The notes under the pieces: generated by a model
Database searches by the model: none
Told to the model about the DNA's origin: nothing
Seen by the model: only the letters and a program-made list of their open reading frames with translations
Position numbers and translations under genes: made by a program
Assembly (NCBI GenBank): GCA_003003615.1
Contig: PVWD01000018.1
Span: forward strand, 1-42,948
Reading direction: 5' to 3'
DNA length: 42,948 bases
From: a filamentous cyanobacterium CCP2
GTDB taxonomy: Bacteria > Cyanobacteriota > Cyanobacteriia > Elainellales > Elainellaceae
Part shown: positions 24,748 through 33,734 of the stretch, piece by piece
Layout of the letters: every line of letters begins with the position of its first letter
Numbering within the stretch: the first letter of the stretch is position 1

Positions 24748-25180
24748 GTGCCTCAGAACCTCCATATTACAATGCTGTTCGGTGAATTGAGACGGACGAG
24801 GCACTCTTGAAGCGGTCGAAGCGCTAGGAACAGACTGGCTCGTATCTTGTTGGCTCCAGGTTGTTCAAATCTGCCCGCGAAACAAAGAGAGGAAGAATGA
24901 AGCAAGCTGGATAAGGACAAGCGATTCGCCAATTATACAGAAAAGGGGCGAGAAATTAATATTAGTTTAATAATTGTGAACAACTCCCAGTTTACCGGAT
25001 TTTCAGCGAAGTGCAAGTTCAACTGAGCATTGTCCGTCGATCGCAGAATCGCTCTTAATAAAGATGCAGACCATGACTCAATTTTTTTCTTAAATTTCAT
25101 TTTCAGTCCGTTGGGCAGTCAATCAGGTTAGCATCGGTACGAAGGGGGTAAAGCCCCTTGTGATTGCGAAGGAACGTTAC
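24748..25180. other. Intergenic region upstream of queD
   Basis: About 430 bases without a visible gene. A hairpin sits just before the queD ribosome site (25142-25159). I looked for a preQ1-I riboswitch and did not find its A-rich tail or loop. Confidence 0.45.
25142..25159 (+). promoter_or_regulatory. Hairpin in the queD leader
   Basis: AAGGGG-GTAAAG-CCCCTT, a perfect 6-bp stem with a 6-base loop, ending about 12 bases before the GAAGGA ribosome site of queD. It may influence translation of the operon; not a recognised riboswitch. Confidence 0.4.
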
Positions 25181-25570
25181 ATGCCGACGTGGAAACTTTC
25201 AACAGAATTTAGCTTTGATGCGGCTCACTTTATTCGAGATTATGACGGGCCCTGCGGACGAATGCATGGTCACACCTACAAAGTGCGAATTGAAGCCACG
25301 GCTCACCAGCTTCATGGCTCGGCTTACTGTCCACATCCGGTGATGGTGACAGACTTTAGGACGCTGCGTTGGGCAAAGCAGGATGCGCTGAAAGGTGGGT
25401 TAGACCACTGCGTTTTAAATGAGGTTTTGCCTGAAGGCTATGAAACAACGGCAGAAATGATCGCGCAATATATTTATGAAAAGACCAAGAAGCAGGTTCC
25501 AGAGGGTGTGAGGCTGAAGGTGGCTGTGTCAGAAACGCCAAATTCTTGGGTGGAATATACAGATGACTAG
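25181..25570 (+). CDS. queD: 6-carboxytetrahydropterin synthase
   Basis: Second step of preQ0 synthesis, turning dihydroneopterin triphosphate into 6-carboxy-tetrahydropterin. About 130 residues. The zinc ligands are the His in FSFDAAHF and the two in CGRMHGHTYKVRIEA, whose Cys is the catalytic residue; LDHCVLNEVLP and a late Glu (VSETPNSWVEY) complete the usual motifs. ATG 25181 is chosen because GAAGGA lies just upstream. First gene of queD-queE-queC, all on one strand with gaps of a few bases. Confidence 0.93.
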   Translation: MPTWKLSTEFSFDAAHFIRDYDGPCGRMHGHTYKVRIEATAHQLHGSAYCPHPVMVTDFRTLRWAKQDALKGGLDHCVLNEVLPEGYETTAEMIAQYIYEKTKKQVPEGVRLKVAVSETPNSWVEYTDD

Positions 25571-25589
25571 AATTCGATGACTAGAATTA
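25562..25589. repeat. 14-bp tandem duplication at the queD/queE junction
   Basis: GATGACTAGAATTC followed directly by GATGACTAGAATTA. The first copy holds the queD stop (TAG) and the second holds the queE start (ATG). Confidence 0.85.
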
Positions 25590-26227
25590 GCAACTCAGTA
25601 GCAAAAAATGCAGTGGGCTTAAACCAAAGTGAGCCAAGTTTGCCGATCGTGGAAACGTTTCATTCGGTGCAGGGGGAAGGAGCCTGGACGGGAACCAGTG
25701 CTTTTTTCATTCGGCTGGCTGGCTGTGATGTGGGTTGCCCCTGGTGTGACACGAAGGAATCCTGGAATGTGCGTCGTCATGCCGATCGATCGATCGCAGA
25801 TTTGGTTTCGGAGGCGGTTCAGGTGCAGCCTGCGATCGTGGTGATTACGGGAGGTGAGCCGCTCATGCATGATTTAACTGATCTCACTCGATCGCTTCAT
25901 ACTGCAAAGCTCAGAGTTCATTTAGAAACATCAGGTGCATATCCCCTCAGCGGCACGTTTGACTGGATCACGGTTTCCCCCAAGCGGCACAAACCACCCC
26001 AGCCAAGCATTTATAATCATGCCAACGAGCTAAAAATTGTCGTGGCTGAAGCACTTGATTTGGAATGGGCCGAACAACAGGCAGTTTATGTTTCTCCTGA
26101 TACCCTCAAACTGCTGCAACCGGAATGGAACACCCCTGACAGCACAGCTTTAGTGTTTGACTATGTGCTGCGGCATCCGGCTTGGCGTGTGAGTTTGCAA
26201 ACCCACAAGTTTTTGGGAGTGCGATAA
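25577..26227 (+). CDS. queE: 7-carboxy-7-deazaguanine synthase
   Basis: Radical SAM enzyme contracting 6-carboxytetrahydropterin to 7-carboxy-7-deazaguanine. 216 residues. [20 protein letters not shown] is the family N-terminus, followed by the radical SAM triad in [15 protein letters not shown] (a normal CxxxCxxC spacing) and the SAM-binding ITGGEPLMH. Later blocks LETSGAYPL and [11 protein letters not shown] are also typical. It starts six bases after queD stops, and the start lies in a 14-bp tandem duplication of the queD end. Confidence 0.94.
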   Translation: MTRISNSVAKNAVGLNQSEPSLPIVETFHSVQGEGAWTGTSAFFIRLAGCDVGCPWCDTKESWNVRRHADRSIADLVSEAVQVQPAIVVITGGEPLMHDLTDLTRSLHTAKLRVHLETSGAYPLSGTFDWITVSPKRHKPPQPSIYNHANELKIVVAEALDLEWAEQQAVYVSPDTLKLLQPEWNTPDSTALVFDYVLRHPAWRVSLQTHKFLGVR

Positions 26228-26231
26228 GGTG

Positions 26232-27017
26232 ATGAATTCTGGCAGCCCAAATTCTGGCGGCGTAAATCCTGGTGGCGTAAATCCTGGCAGCCCAAATTCT
26301 AAAGGGAAAAATGCAAAAGCGGTGGTGCTGCTTTCGGGTGGGTTAGATTCGGCAACGGCAGCGGCCCAAGCGATCGCCGATGGCTATGATCTGATTGCGC
26401 TTTCCTTTCGCTATGGACAACGCCATGAACGAGAACTGCAAGCGGCCCAGCAAGTGGCTCAGCACCTTGGGATTGCAGAACACCACACCATTGCAGTGAA
26501 CTTGGCGCAGTGGGGCGGCTCCACCTTAACGGAGGACTCCGGAGAGATTCCGCTGGATGGGGTTAAGCCAAACCAGATTCCATCAACCTATGTGCCAGGA
26601 CGGAATACGGTGTTTATTGCGATCGCCCTGTCGTTGGCTGAAGCAAAACAGGCAGAAGCGATTTATTTGGGCATTAATGCAGTGGATTACTCTGGCTATC
26701 CCGATTGTCGCCCGGAATACCTGGAAGCGTTTCAGCATTTGGCTTCTCTTTCGTCTAAGGCGGGGCTAAACGGGCAGGCTCCGGTGTTAGTGGCTCCGTT
26801 GGTAACGGATTCTAAAGTGGATATTGTGCATCGGGCGTTGCGGTTGAATGTGCCGATTCCCTTAACCTGGTCGTGCTATCAGGGGCAGGCTGAACCGTGT
26901 GGATTATGTGATTCTTGCCGAATTCGCGATCGGGCTTTGATTGAAGCGGGTAAACCTGAATGGGCGACCTCTATCGGACGAGACTTATATTTTCGTGAAA
27001 CGCAATACACAACTTAA
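26232..27017 (+). CDS. queC: 7-cyano-7-deazaguanine (preQ0) synthase
   Basis: ATP-dependent conversion of 7-carboxy-7-deazaguanine and ammonia to preQ0. About 261 residues. The PP-loop [17 protein letters not shown] and the family block [14 protein letters not shown] are present, as are [20 protein letters not shown] and the C-terminal zinc site [22 protein letters not shown]. The unusual part is the N-terminus: about 27 residues built from four NSGSP-like pentapeptides encoded by 15-bp tandem repeats (26235-26294), which normal QueC lacks. ATG 26232 lies four bases after the queE stop; a GTG directly before it is possible. Confidence 0.93.
   Translation: MNSGSPNSGGVNPGGVNPGSPNSKGKNAKAVVLLSGGLDSATAAAQAIADGYDLIALSFRYGQRHERELQAAQQVAQHLGIAEHHTIAVNLAQWGGSTLTEDSGEIPLDGVKPNQIPSTYVPGRNTVFIAIALSLAEAKQAEAIYLGINAVDYSGYPDCRPEYLEAFQHLASLSSKAGLNGQAPVLVAPLVTDSKVDIVHRALRLNVPIPLTWSCYQGQAEPCGLCDSCRIRDRALIEAGKPEWATSIGRDLYFRETQYTT
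26235..26294 (+). repeat. Four 15-bp in-frame tandem repeats in queC
   Basis: Units such as AATTCTGGCAGCCCA and AATCCTGGTGGCGTA encode [20 protein letters not shown]. In-frame minisatellite, expected to vary in copy number. Confidence 0.85.
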
Positions 27018-27122
27018 TGATTTGCCTGATCCCGATCGCTTCACCCGTGATCCCGCTATTCCCTACAATGAACCAAGAGCGTTTTTTGATTCCGACTTAA
27101 TCTCTACTTGGTTCCTATCGAT

Positions 27123-27590
27123 ATGTCCACAACTGTTGCTGATATTATGACCCGCGACCCGATCGTGGTGTCTCCGGAAACTCCTCTGAATGAAGCGATC
27201 AAAATTTTGGCAGAGCAGCGCATCAGTGGTCTACCTGTTGTTGATGCCGAGGGTAAGCTGGCTGGGGTAATTTCAGAAACAGATCTGATGTGGCGGGAAA
27301 CGGGGATCACTCCACCTGCCTATCTGATGATTCTTGACAGCGTGATTTATCTGGAAAACCCTGCTAAATACGATCGTGACTTACATAAAGCTTTGGGGCA
27401 AACCGTTGGGGAGGTAATGACGAAAAAAGACATTGTGACAATCACGCCGGATAAGTCTGTTCGGAATGCAGCCCAACTGATGAACGAACGCAAAGTTCAT
27501 CGCCTGATTGTGGTGGATGCAGCAAAACAGGTGATTGGTGTCTTAACTCGTGGTGATGTGGTTCGCTTTATGGCTGCGAATCAAGAATGA
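27123..27590 (+). CDS. CBS-pair domain protein
   Basis: 155 residues made of two CBS domains: VADIMTRDPIVVSPETPLNE to LAGVISETDLM, and VGEVMTKKDIVTITPDKSV to VIGVLTRGDVVRFM. CBS pairs bind adenosine nucleotides (ATP, AMP, SAM) and act as energy sensors; stand-alone versions regulate partner proteins. ATG 27123 is chosen because it gives the usual MxxTVADIMT start. The next gene (NblB-like) starts 70 bases downstream on the same strand. Confidence 0.88.
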   Translation: MSTTVADIMTRDPIVVSPETPLNEAIKILAEQRISGLPVVDAEGKLAGVISETDLMWRETGITPPAYLMILDSVIYLENPAKYDRDLHKALGQTVGEVMTKKDIVTITPDKSVRNAAQLMNERKVHRLIVVDAAKQVIGVLTRGDVVRFMAANQE

Positions 27591-27660
27591 AATTGCTTTC
27601 TGCCTCAAAAAATCCATTCAAAATAATCATTCAACTGTTGTAGAAGACGAGATAACGAAA

Positions 27661-28323
27661 ATGAGTATTACGCCTGAATCGGTTCAAGAATTACTCAGTT
27701 CAGATGATTTTGGTCAACGTCTGAGTGCTGTTAACCAACTGCGGCAACTTGATCCTAAAATTGCGTTTGAAATGATTCAGTCGGCGATCGTCGATCCGAG
27801 TGTTCGAGTGCGCTATGCTGCGGTCAGCCAAATGTCTACCCTGGGGCAGCAGAACCCAACTTTAGCCCTGGAATTATTACGGCGAAGCTTATTGGAAGAT
27901 CCAGAAACCGATGTGCAGGCAGCAGCAGCAGATTCATTGGGAGCACTCAAGCTAACTGAAGCGTATGAGGATATGGAAAGGCTGTATCACCAAACCTCGG
28001 AATGGCTGGTTCAGTTTAGCATCGTGGCTGCCCTTGGAGAACTGGGTGATCCTCGCGCCTTCAGCTTATTATCTACAGCTTTGGAATCAGAGAATGAATT
28101 GGTTAAAACCGCTGCGATCGGTTCTTTGGGAGAACTAGGAGACGATCGAGCATTACCTTTGCTCCTGCCGTTTGTTTCCCATCAAGATTGGCAAATTCGC
28201 CATCGCGTTGCCCAAGCTCTCAGCCATTTTGACAGTTCCGAATCCCACGCTGCACTGGAACAGCTAGCCCATGACGAGATGGAACCTGTTGCCCATGAAG
28301 CAAAAGCTTATTTGAATCAGTAA
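27661..28323 (+). CDS. nblB: HEAT-repeat protein, likely phycobilisome degradation protein NblB
   Basis: 220 residues built of about five to six HEAT/PBS-lyase repeats (VRVRYAAVSQMSTLG, VQAAAADSLGALKL, VQFSIVAALGELGDPRA, VKTAAIGSLGELGDDRA, QIRHRVAQALSHF). The length and the opening MSITPESVQELLSSDDFGQR agree with what I recall of NblB, a CpcE-related protein needed for phycobilisome breakdown during nutrient starvation and proposed to detach bilins. Other HEAT-repeat proteins of the CpcE/F type are the alternative. It is followed by a strong terminator-like palindromic repeat at 28350. Confidence 0.65.
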   Translation: MSITPESVQELLSSDDFGQRLSAVNQLRQLDPKIAFEMIQSAIVDPSVRVRYAAVSQMSTLGQQNPTLALELLRRSLLEDPETDVQAAAADSLGALKLTEAYEDMERLYHQTSEWLVQFSIVAALGELGDPRAFSLLSTALESENELVKTAAIGSLGELGDDRALPLLLPFVSHQDWQIRHRVAQALSHFDSSESHAALEQLAHDEMEPVAHEAKAYLNQ

Positions 28324-28349
28324 GCCCAGCACAAACCATTTAAATTTAA

Positions 28350-28385
28350 GTAGGGGCGTTGCACTGCAATACCCCTACCTTTTTT
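28350..28385 (+). terminator. Terminator formed by the GTAGGGGC palindromic repeat
   Basis: GTAGGGGCGTTGC pairs with GCAATACCCCTAC and is followed by CTTTTTT. It is the same repeat family as at 1229, here with a clear T-run downstream of nblB. Confidence 0.7.
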
Positions 28386-28504
28386 GCAAACATTCATCGC
28401 TTTGGTGACTCATCCTCAGCGTCAATGTTCAACCCGATCGAATGAATATTAGTGAGAACGGCATCCGTCTCAGCTAAGATCATCTTTCTCACTCGCTTAA
28501 GAAC

Positions 28505-29095
28505 CTACTCAGAGGCACTGCTCCGCTTCCGTCCTCGGCTGGAGGTTGACCGCGAAGGGGTTGTTTTGGCTCTGGAGGTTGGCTTGGCCTTGGCAGCTGT
28601 TTTGGTTTTTGTTGCAGGTGTTGTTGCGGTTTTAGACGCAGTTGCTGTCCGACTGGTGGTTCTCCGTCGCTTTGGTGTTTCGGTGGGAACCGGATCAGCA
28701 GAAGCATCTGATGCAGGAATTTCAGACGGGGGCGAGGCAGCACTGGACAAGTCTTCAGACTGTCTTATCAACTGCGCTTTGCGAGAACGATTGGCGGTTT
28801 GGCGGGTGCGCTTTGGTTTGTCAGCAACTTCCTTTCTGGCGGCTGCAAGATAACGTTTTAAGGATGCAACAGTGATTGAAACTCCCTGAGTGGAAAGAAT
28901 CTCTACGACTTCCTCGTAGCTGTAACCTCGATTGAGCGCATCAGTAATGGATTCATGTAACTCACCGATCGCTTCTCGCAAAGAAAGGTTTTCTTTGGGT
29001 TTCTCTGGCAGTTCGCTCAAGGTTGAACGAACCGTCTCGATCGCAGGCTTTGAAATTGATGCAGAAGCGGACGAACGCTTTCTCGTTGTAGCCAT
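28505..29095 (-). CDS. Histone H1-like basic DNA-binding protein
   Basis: About 196 residues. The central part (about 30-85) reads as helices with a helix-turn-helix look: LSLREAIGELHESITDALNR, YSYEEVVEILSTQGVSIT, VASLKRYLAAARKEV. The last ~75 residues are almost only Lys, Arg, Thr, Ser, Ala and Pro (KRRRTTSRTATASKTATTPA, then TKTKTAAKAKPTSRAK), like a eukaryotic H1 tail. It probably binds DNA or RNA non-specifically through the tail. ATG 29095 (MATTRKRSS) has AGGA ten bases upstream. The long opposite-strand frame over the tail is a codon-bias artefact. Confidence 0.65.
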   Translation of the reverse strand: MATTRKRSSASASISKPAIETVRSTLSELPEKPKENLSLREAIGELHESITDALNRGYSYEEVVEILSTQGVSITVASLKRYLAAARKEVADKPKRTRQTANRSRKAQLIRQSEDLSSAASPPSEIPASDASADPVPTETPKRRRTTSRTATASKTATTPATKTKTAAKAKPTSRAKTTPSRSTSSRGRKRSSASE

Positions 29096-29682
29096 ATTGT
29101 AAGTTCCTACAAGTACAAGATAACCTGGGTCACTGAATGAACAGACTGGAAGATACTTAGTGTGCATTTAACGTTCAGTACTCAACGTTCAGCATCTTTA
29201 AAGCTGCGTATACTCCCAATCATTCTTAGGAGTTAAACCATATTGTTGCTGTTGGCTGATATCTGGTAGCAAAATGCATACTTTCTATTACATTACCAAT
29301 TTATCTTTCCCATAAAACAATTCATTCCTCCAGTTAGGAGAAAAATGCAAAATTGATACGAAAATATAGCAATAACTGATACAAAATTCGGTGGTTAGCG
29401 CGTGTCATTCGATAATTTTCTGAGATGCGATCGACAATTTATGACTCCGGCAATATTTGAGAAGGCATTCCTGTCGGGTGGGAAATGCCCACCAAAACGC
29501 TGTCGTTTTGTCCGTTGAATCGCTATAGGCGATGCCCACCCAACGAAATTCTATCCATTTTGCATTTCCTAAAGTTGCCAGGTTAATAGTGAGGCGTTCT
29601 GGGTAAAGAGAGAACAACGCAGGTCGTCAACCATTCATTTTGATTGCTGCGAATGATTGCACCCTGCATTGCATGATGTTGT
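29096..29682. other. Intergenic region with dispersed repeats
   Basis: About 590 bases with no convincing gene. Copies of the GGTGGG..CCCACC repeat lie at 29472-29497 and, as a half, 29525-29545; a short minus-strand frame runs through them and is rejected. Confidence 0.5.
29472..29545. repeat. GGTGGGAAATGCCCACC repeat plus a half copy
   Basis: CGGGTGGGAAATGCCCACCA at 29475, with a second GCGATGCCCACCCAAC at about 29528. Same family as 33604, 36135, 39792 and 42860. Confidence 0.7.
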
Positions 29683-32600
29683 TCACGAAGCATTCGATCT
29701 GAATTCGGTTTTAGCTCCGAGGGATTGGAGAGCTTGCATTTGCGCCTCAGAAAGTCCGATCGCATTGGCAATACACATTCCCTCATAGGGGCGAGGAAGT
29801 CTCAGCGTTTGGCAGTGAGACGTTTCAAGCCGGTCTGCATCCAAGTTCCAAACCCGAATTGTGGCATCCTGACCACAGCTAATCAACGGGTTTCCTTGGG
29901 GGTGAAACGCCAGCGATCGCACCCACTTTTGATGACCCATAAGCGTCTGACGACAGGTGAACGTATTTACATCCCAAAGCTTTACAGTACGATCACCACT
30001 ACAAGTTGCAAGGGTCTGGCCATCGGGGCTAAAGGCCACAGCCAGCAGTAAACTATTGTGCGCCTCCCAGGATTGATGCGTCTGCTGTTGCAGATCCCAA
30101 AGTTTAACCTGTCCGTTTGAGCCGCCGCTAGCCAGATAGCGTCCGTTTGGGCTGAAGGCTAGACCACGAATCCAACAATTATGCCCAGTCAGCACTTGTT
30201 GACATTCTCCCGTTGCCACATCCCAAAGCCGAATGGTGCGATCCTGGCTGCCACTGGCAAGAGTACGTCCATCGGGACTGACGGTAATCGCCCAAATGCC
30301 GCGAGTGTGTCCAGTGAGCGATCGGAAACTGTGATTGGTTGTGAAATTCCAAAACTTAATGGTGCCATCTAGGCTGCCGCTAGCTACCCATTCCCCTTGG
30401 GGGTCGATCGCCACTGACCAGACTTCATGCTGATGCTCATCCCAAATTCTTTGCAGTTCTCCCGTTTGCCCATCCCATAGTCGCACAGTGCGATCTTCAC
30501 TGCCGCTCACCAACCAGCGACCATCTGCACTGAATGCCACCGACAACACCCAGCCATCATGTCCGGGAAGCGCGTTTTGCAAAACTCCAGTTGTTAAATC
30601 CCAAAACCGCAAACAGCGATCCTGTCCACCACTCACCAGAGTCCGACCATCGGGACTGAGTGCCACCGACCACACGCCATTATTATGTCCCTGCAAGACT
30701 TTCAAAACCTGCTGAGTTTGGCTATCCCACAGCCGAACAGACTGATCTTCGCTGCCGCTAGCGAGAGTTTGCCCATCTGGACTGAAGGCTAAGCTAGAAA
30801 TCCAACTGCTGTGTCCGGTGAGGGTGCTGATCAGTTGACCAGAAGCCGCATCCCAGAGGCAAATCATCGGATCATCACTGCCACTGGCCAGGGTGCGACC
30901 ATTGGGGCTAAAGGCAACCGTGCGAACTTGCTGCTGATGCCCAGTCAAAACGTGGCGGCATTCTCTGGTAGACATCTCCCACAGGCGAACGGTGCGATCG
31001 CGGCTGCCGCTGGCTAGGGTTTGGCCATCGGGGCTAAAGGCAACCGACAACACCGGAGCCGTTCCCGTTGACCAGGTATCCAGACAAGTCCCGGTTGTTA
31101 AATCCCACAATTTGAGGCGACCATCATGACTACCGCTAACGAGTTGATGCCCTTCACTGGGGGATGGGGGAAATGGAGAGGCAAGCCGAGGAGTTTGATA
31201 ATTTTGGGGAGCAAAGGCAACGGTTCTCACCTCGTCAGAATGTCCTGCCAATTGCCAGACCAGCCTTCCGGTACGAACTTCCCAAACGCGGATCTGGTGA
31301 TCTTCGCAGCCGCTGGCCAGATAGCATCCGTCTGGGCTAAAAGACAAGGCAAACACCCGCCCTTCGGAGCCGCGCAGTTCACCCTGAGATTCGCCCGTCG
31401 CCAAATCCCAGAGATGTACCACCCCATTTGCACTGCCTGCCAATGTGCGGCCGTTGGGGCTAATGGCGATCGCCCAACACCAACCATCTTTAGCATTAAA
31501 CGTGCGGAACGGCTGGGTTTCAGCTCCGCGCCAAACATGAATTTCATAGCTGATATCGCTTGCCACTAAATACTCACCATCTGGGCTGAAGGCAACCGAA
31601 AGCACCTGACTAAACGTTTCCTTGAAAACCGATCGATTCAGGTCAGAGCCGCTAAAGTTGACCCTTTGCAGCGAGGCATGGCGGAGATCGGCTTGCCAAA
31701 TGCGTAGCTCGGAAAAGTCCCAGCCCTGAAGGTCAGTGGGAATCTGTTGCAGCAGATTGATCACATTTCCGCCACTGTAACCCTGTTCCTTGAGGGGTTG
31801 CTGTCGCCAAGCGGTGAGGAGGTGCTGACATCCGGCGGCAATGGCTGCGGGGCGATGCTGTTGCAAAAGTTGCTGTACGATCGGTTGCAGAATCAGCCGT
31901 TTTTGGGTGTGGCAAAGATAGTCTTTTGTTTGGGTTTGAATTAGCCCATAGTGGTGCAGGCTGGGAGGTAAGGTCGGTGAGGGTTCGGGCGTGAGGGCTG
32001 GGGCAGAAACGGCAGGCGGCCAGGCTAATTGATGCGTCGAGACGACTGTCTGGTGAATCCACTGGCTCAATTCTTGGCTGACCTGAGCCACCAATCGATC
32101 GGTGACATATTCCATGACCGCAGGCTGAAGGGTAAACCGACCCCGATATTTTTCAATCAGCGATCGGCGTTCTAAAGCGGTGAGAGCTTCGAGCAAATGC
32201 CCTAGGGGTAAAGGTGGCAGCAGGGCAGCCCGGAGTTGGTTGAGCGAAATCGGCTCTCGGTGAATGGCTAACCAGGTCATCACCTGCTGTTCTAAAGGCG
32301 AAAGGCGATCGAACTGACCCGCCAACAGATCTTGAATATCGCCAAAAATCGAGTTTCCCTGCTGTAAAACCTCCAGGAATGGGGCAATATGCCCTTCAAA
32401 GCAATCTTGAATCACAGGAGCCACCAGCTTCAACGCCAGCGGATTTCCGGCATAGTGAGCCACTAGCTCTGCCCAATCATCATGCAACCCCGTGAAAGTG
32501 CCTTTCGCATGGCAAAGGGCTTGTCCGGCATCAGGGTCTAACCCACTTAACCGCAACGATCGCACAGGCAGCAGAATTCCCTCATGGGCAACCAGTTCCT

Positions 32601-33447
32601 TCGGCTTTTCGCGGCTGGTCAAAATGACAATACTCTGATGCGGCATTGCCCCTAAATGGTGGAGTAGCTGGCCATATTCCTCATAACCTGGCTGATAATG
32701 CCCCGTCCGATCGCCCGCTTGCAAAATCGCCTCCAGGTTATCCAAGATCAGCAACAGCCGCCGTTGTCGCAGGTGGGCCAGGAAGTGACGCAATTGATCG
32801 GCAAACGAGAGGGAACGTTCATTGGAATGGGGCTGCAAAACCTGTAGGACATCTGCCAAAAAGACCTCCGGGAGCGGAGCATGACGAATCGATCGCCAAA
32901 TCACCCCCTCAAACTGAGGTTGCAGCTGCTGGGCCAGCTTCACCGAAAGCGTTGTTTTCCCCATTCCCCCCATCGCAAAAATCCCAACCAGCCGACAGCG
33001 ATCGGTTAAAACCCAATGATTCAAGACTTGCAACTCTTCGCTGCGACCATAGAAAACCGAAACGTCTGGTGCTTCCCCCCAATCCACCGGATTGCTAAAC
33101 GTTAGTGGCACTGTTGCAGGCGGGTGATTCGGCTTGAAAGGCGACGAACTCGCGCTCTCTTGATAATGCTGTTCTAAAACGCGATGCAAATTTCGTTTCG
33201 TTACCTTTTGCCCCAACGCCTCAGAAAGCTGCTGCCACAGCCCCGACCCCGTTTGCTTAACATAGCTCACCTCATATCCCGCTGTTTTAGCAATCTCCTG
33301 ATAGGAACGATCGCCCCAGGACTGCTCAAACACAAGCACCTGAAGCGGACTAAGACGACTCGCAAGAATTTGCTCCACAAAGCGCAAGGCGGATTGGGCA
33401 TCCAAGGAAAACTGATGGGGGAGAGGCTGAATAACAAAATGGCTCAT
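29683..33447 (-). CDS. NB-ARC (STAND) ATPase with 14 WD40 repeats
   Basis: About 1254 residues. Order: an N-terminal helical domain with HTH look (SYQEIAKTAGYEVSYVKQT, about 1-95), NB-ARC ATPase with Walker A IFAMGGMGKTTLSVKLAQQ (about 157-174), Walker B LLLILDNLEAI (about 231-241) and GNPLALK (about 334-340), a winged-helix/helical arm, a short pentapeptide-like stretch (about 572-611), then 14 WD40 repeats (about 613-1210), enough for two seven-blade propellers, and the tail RPYEGMCIANAIGL. STAND ATPases act as switches that oligomerise when the sensor (here WD40) meets a ligand; in cyanobacteria the targets are mostly unknown, with signalling, cell death or phage defence suggested. ATG 33447 is chosen by family start; no ribosome site. 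Confidence 0.9.
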   Translation of the reverse strand: MSHFVIQPLPHQFSLDAQSALRFVEQILASRLSPLQVLVFEQSWGDRSYQEIAKTAGYEVSYVKQTGSGLWQQLSEALGQKVTKRNLHRVLEQHYQESASSSPFKPNHPPATVPLTFSNPVDWGEAPDVSVFYGRSEELQVLNHWVLTDRCRLVGIFAMGGMGKTTLSVKLAQQLQPQFEGVIWRSIRHAPLPEVFLADVLQVLQPHSNERSLSFADQLRHFLAHLRQRRLLLILDNLEAILQAGDRTGHYQPGYEEYGQLLHHLGAMPHQSIVILTSREKPKELVAHEGILLPVRSLRLSGLDPDAGQALCHAKGTFTGLHDDWAELVAHYAGNPLALKLVAPVIQDCFEGHIAPFLEVLQQGNSIFGDIQDLLAGQFDRLSPLEQQVMTWLAIHREPISLNQLRAALLPPLPLGHLLEALTALERRSLIEKYRGRFTLQPAVMEYVTDRLVAQVSQELSQWIHQTVVSTHQLAWPPAVSAPALTPEPSPTLPPSLHHYGLIQTQTKDYLCHTQKRLILQPIVQQLLQQHRPAAIAAGCQHLLTAWRQQPLKEQGYSGGNVINLLQQIPTDLQGWDFSELRIWQADLRHASLQRVNFSGSDLNRSVFKETFSQVLSVAFSPDGEYLVASDISYEIHVWRGAETQPFRTFNAKDGWCWAIAISPNGRTLAGSANGVVHLWDLATGESQGELRGSEGRVFALSFSPDGCYLASGCEDHQIRVWEVRTGRLVWQLAGHSDEVRTVAFAPQNYQTPRLASPFPPSPSEGHQLVSGSHDGRLKLWDLTTGTCLDTWSTGTAPVLSVAFSPDGQTLASGSRDRTVRLWEMSTRECRHVLTGHQQQVRTVAFSPNGRTLASGSDDPMICLWDAASGQLISTLTGHSSWISSLAFSPDGQTLASGSEDQSVRLWDSQTQQVLKVLQGHNNGVWSVALSPDGRTLVSGGQDRCLRFWDLTTGVLQNALPGHDGWVLSVAFSADGRWLVSGSEDRTVRLWDGQTGELQRIWDEHQHEVWSVAIDPQGEWVASGSLDGTIKFWNFTTNHSFRSLTGHTRGIWAITVSPDGRTLASGSQDRTIRLWDVATGECQQVLTGHNCWIRGLAFSPNGRYLASGGSNGQVKLWDLQQQTHQSWEAHNSLLLAVAFSPDGQTLATCSGDRTVKLWDVNTFTCRQTLMGHQKWVRSLAFHPQGNPLISCGQDATIRVWNLDADRLETSHCQTLRLPRPYEGMCIANAIGLSEAQMQALQSLGAKTEFRSNAS

Positions 33448-33603
33448 TGCGTGGATTCTAGCGATCGCTGTAACGCAACTTTGTAGCCAGCACAACACTT
33501 TTCCGAAGAGCAACACCGAATTTCGCACCTCGATCGCACCTCGATCGCACCTTGAGCCAGAGGCAATCCCATTACTCTGACATTAATCAAAATCAAAAGA
33601 TTG

Positions 33604-33630
33604 GCAGGTGGGCAATACCCACCCTACTTA
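33604..33630. repeat. GGTGGGCAATACCCACCCTAC repeat
   Basis: Palindromic element between the NB-ARC gene and the BMP-family gene, same family as 29472, 36135, 39792 and 42860. Confidence 0.7.
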
Positions 33631-33734
33631 AACCTACTAAGCCCATTCCGGATCACCAACCCCATCCGTTCGATTGGACTCATTTACCTTGAACTGTCTT
33701 AACTTATCCATCCGTTGCCAAGGAGGTTGTTCCA

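Noticed and set aside
25070-25180. preQ1 riboswitch upstream of queD
   Set aside because: The hairpin lacks the preQ1-I loop and A-rich tail; only a simple stem is present.
28452-28853. 133-codon plus-strand frame opposite the basic protein
   Set aside because: It mirrors the Ala/Thr/Lys-rich tail of the minus-strand gene; it is an artefact of codon composition.
29405-29617. 70-codon minus-strand frame before the NB-ARC gene
   Set aside because: It reads through the GGTGGG..CCCACC repeat and has no recognisable features.
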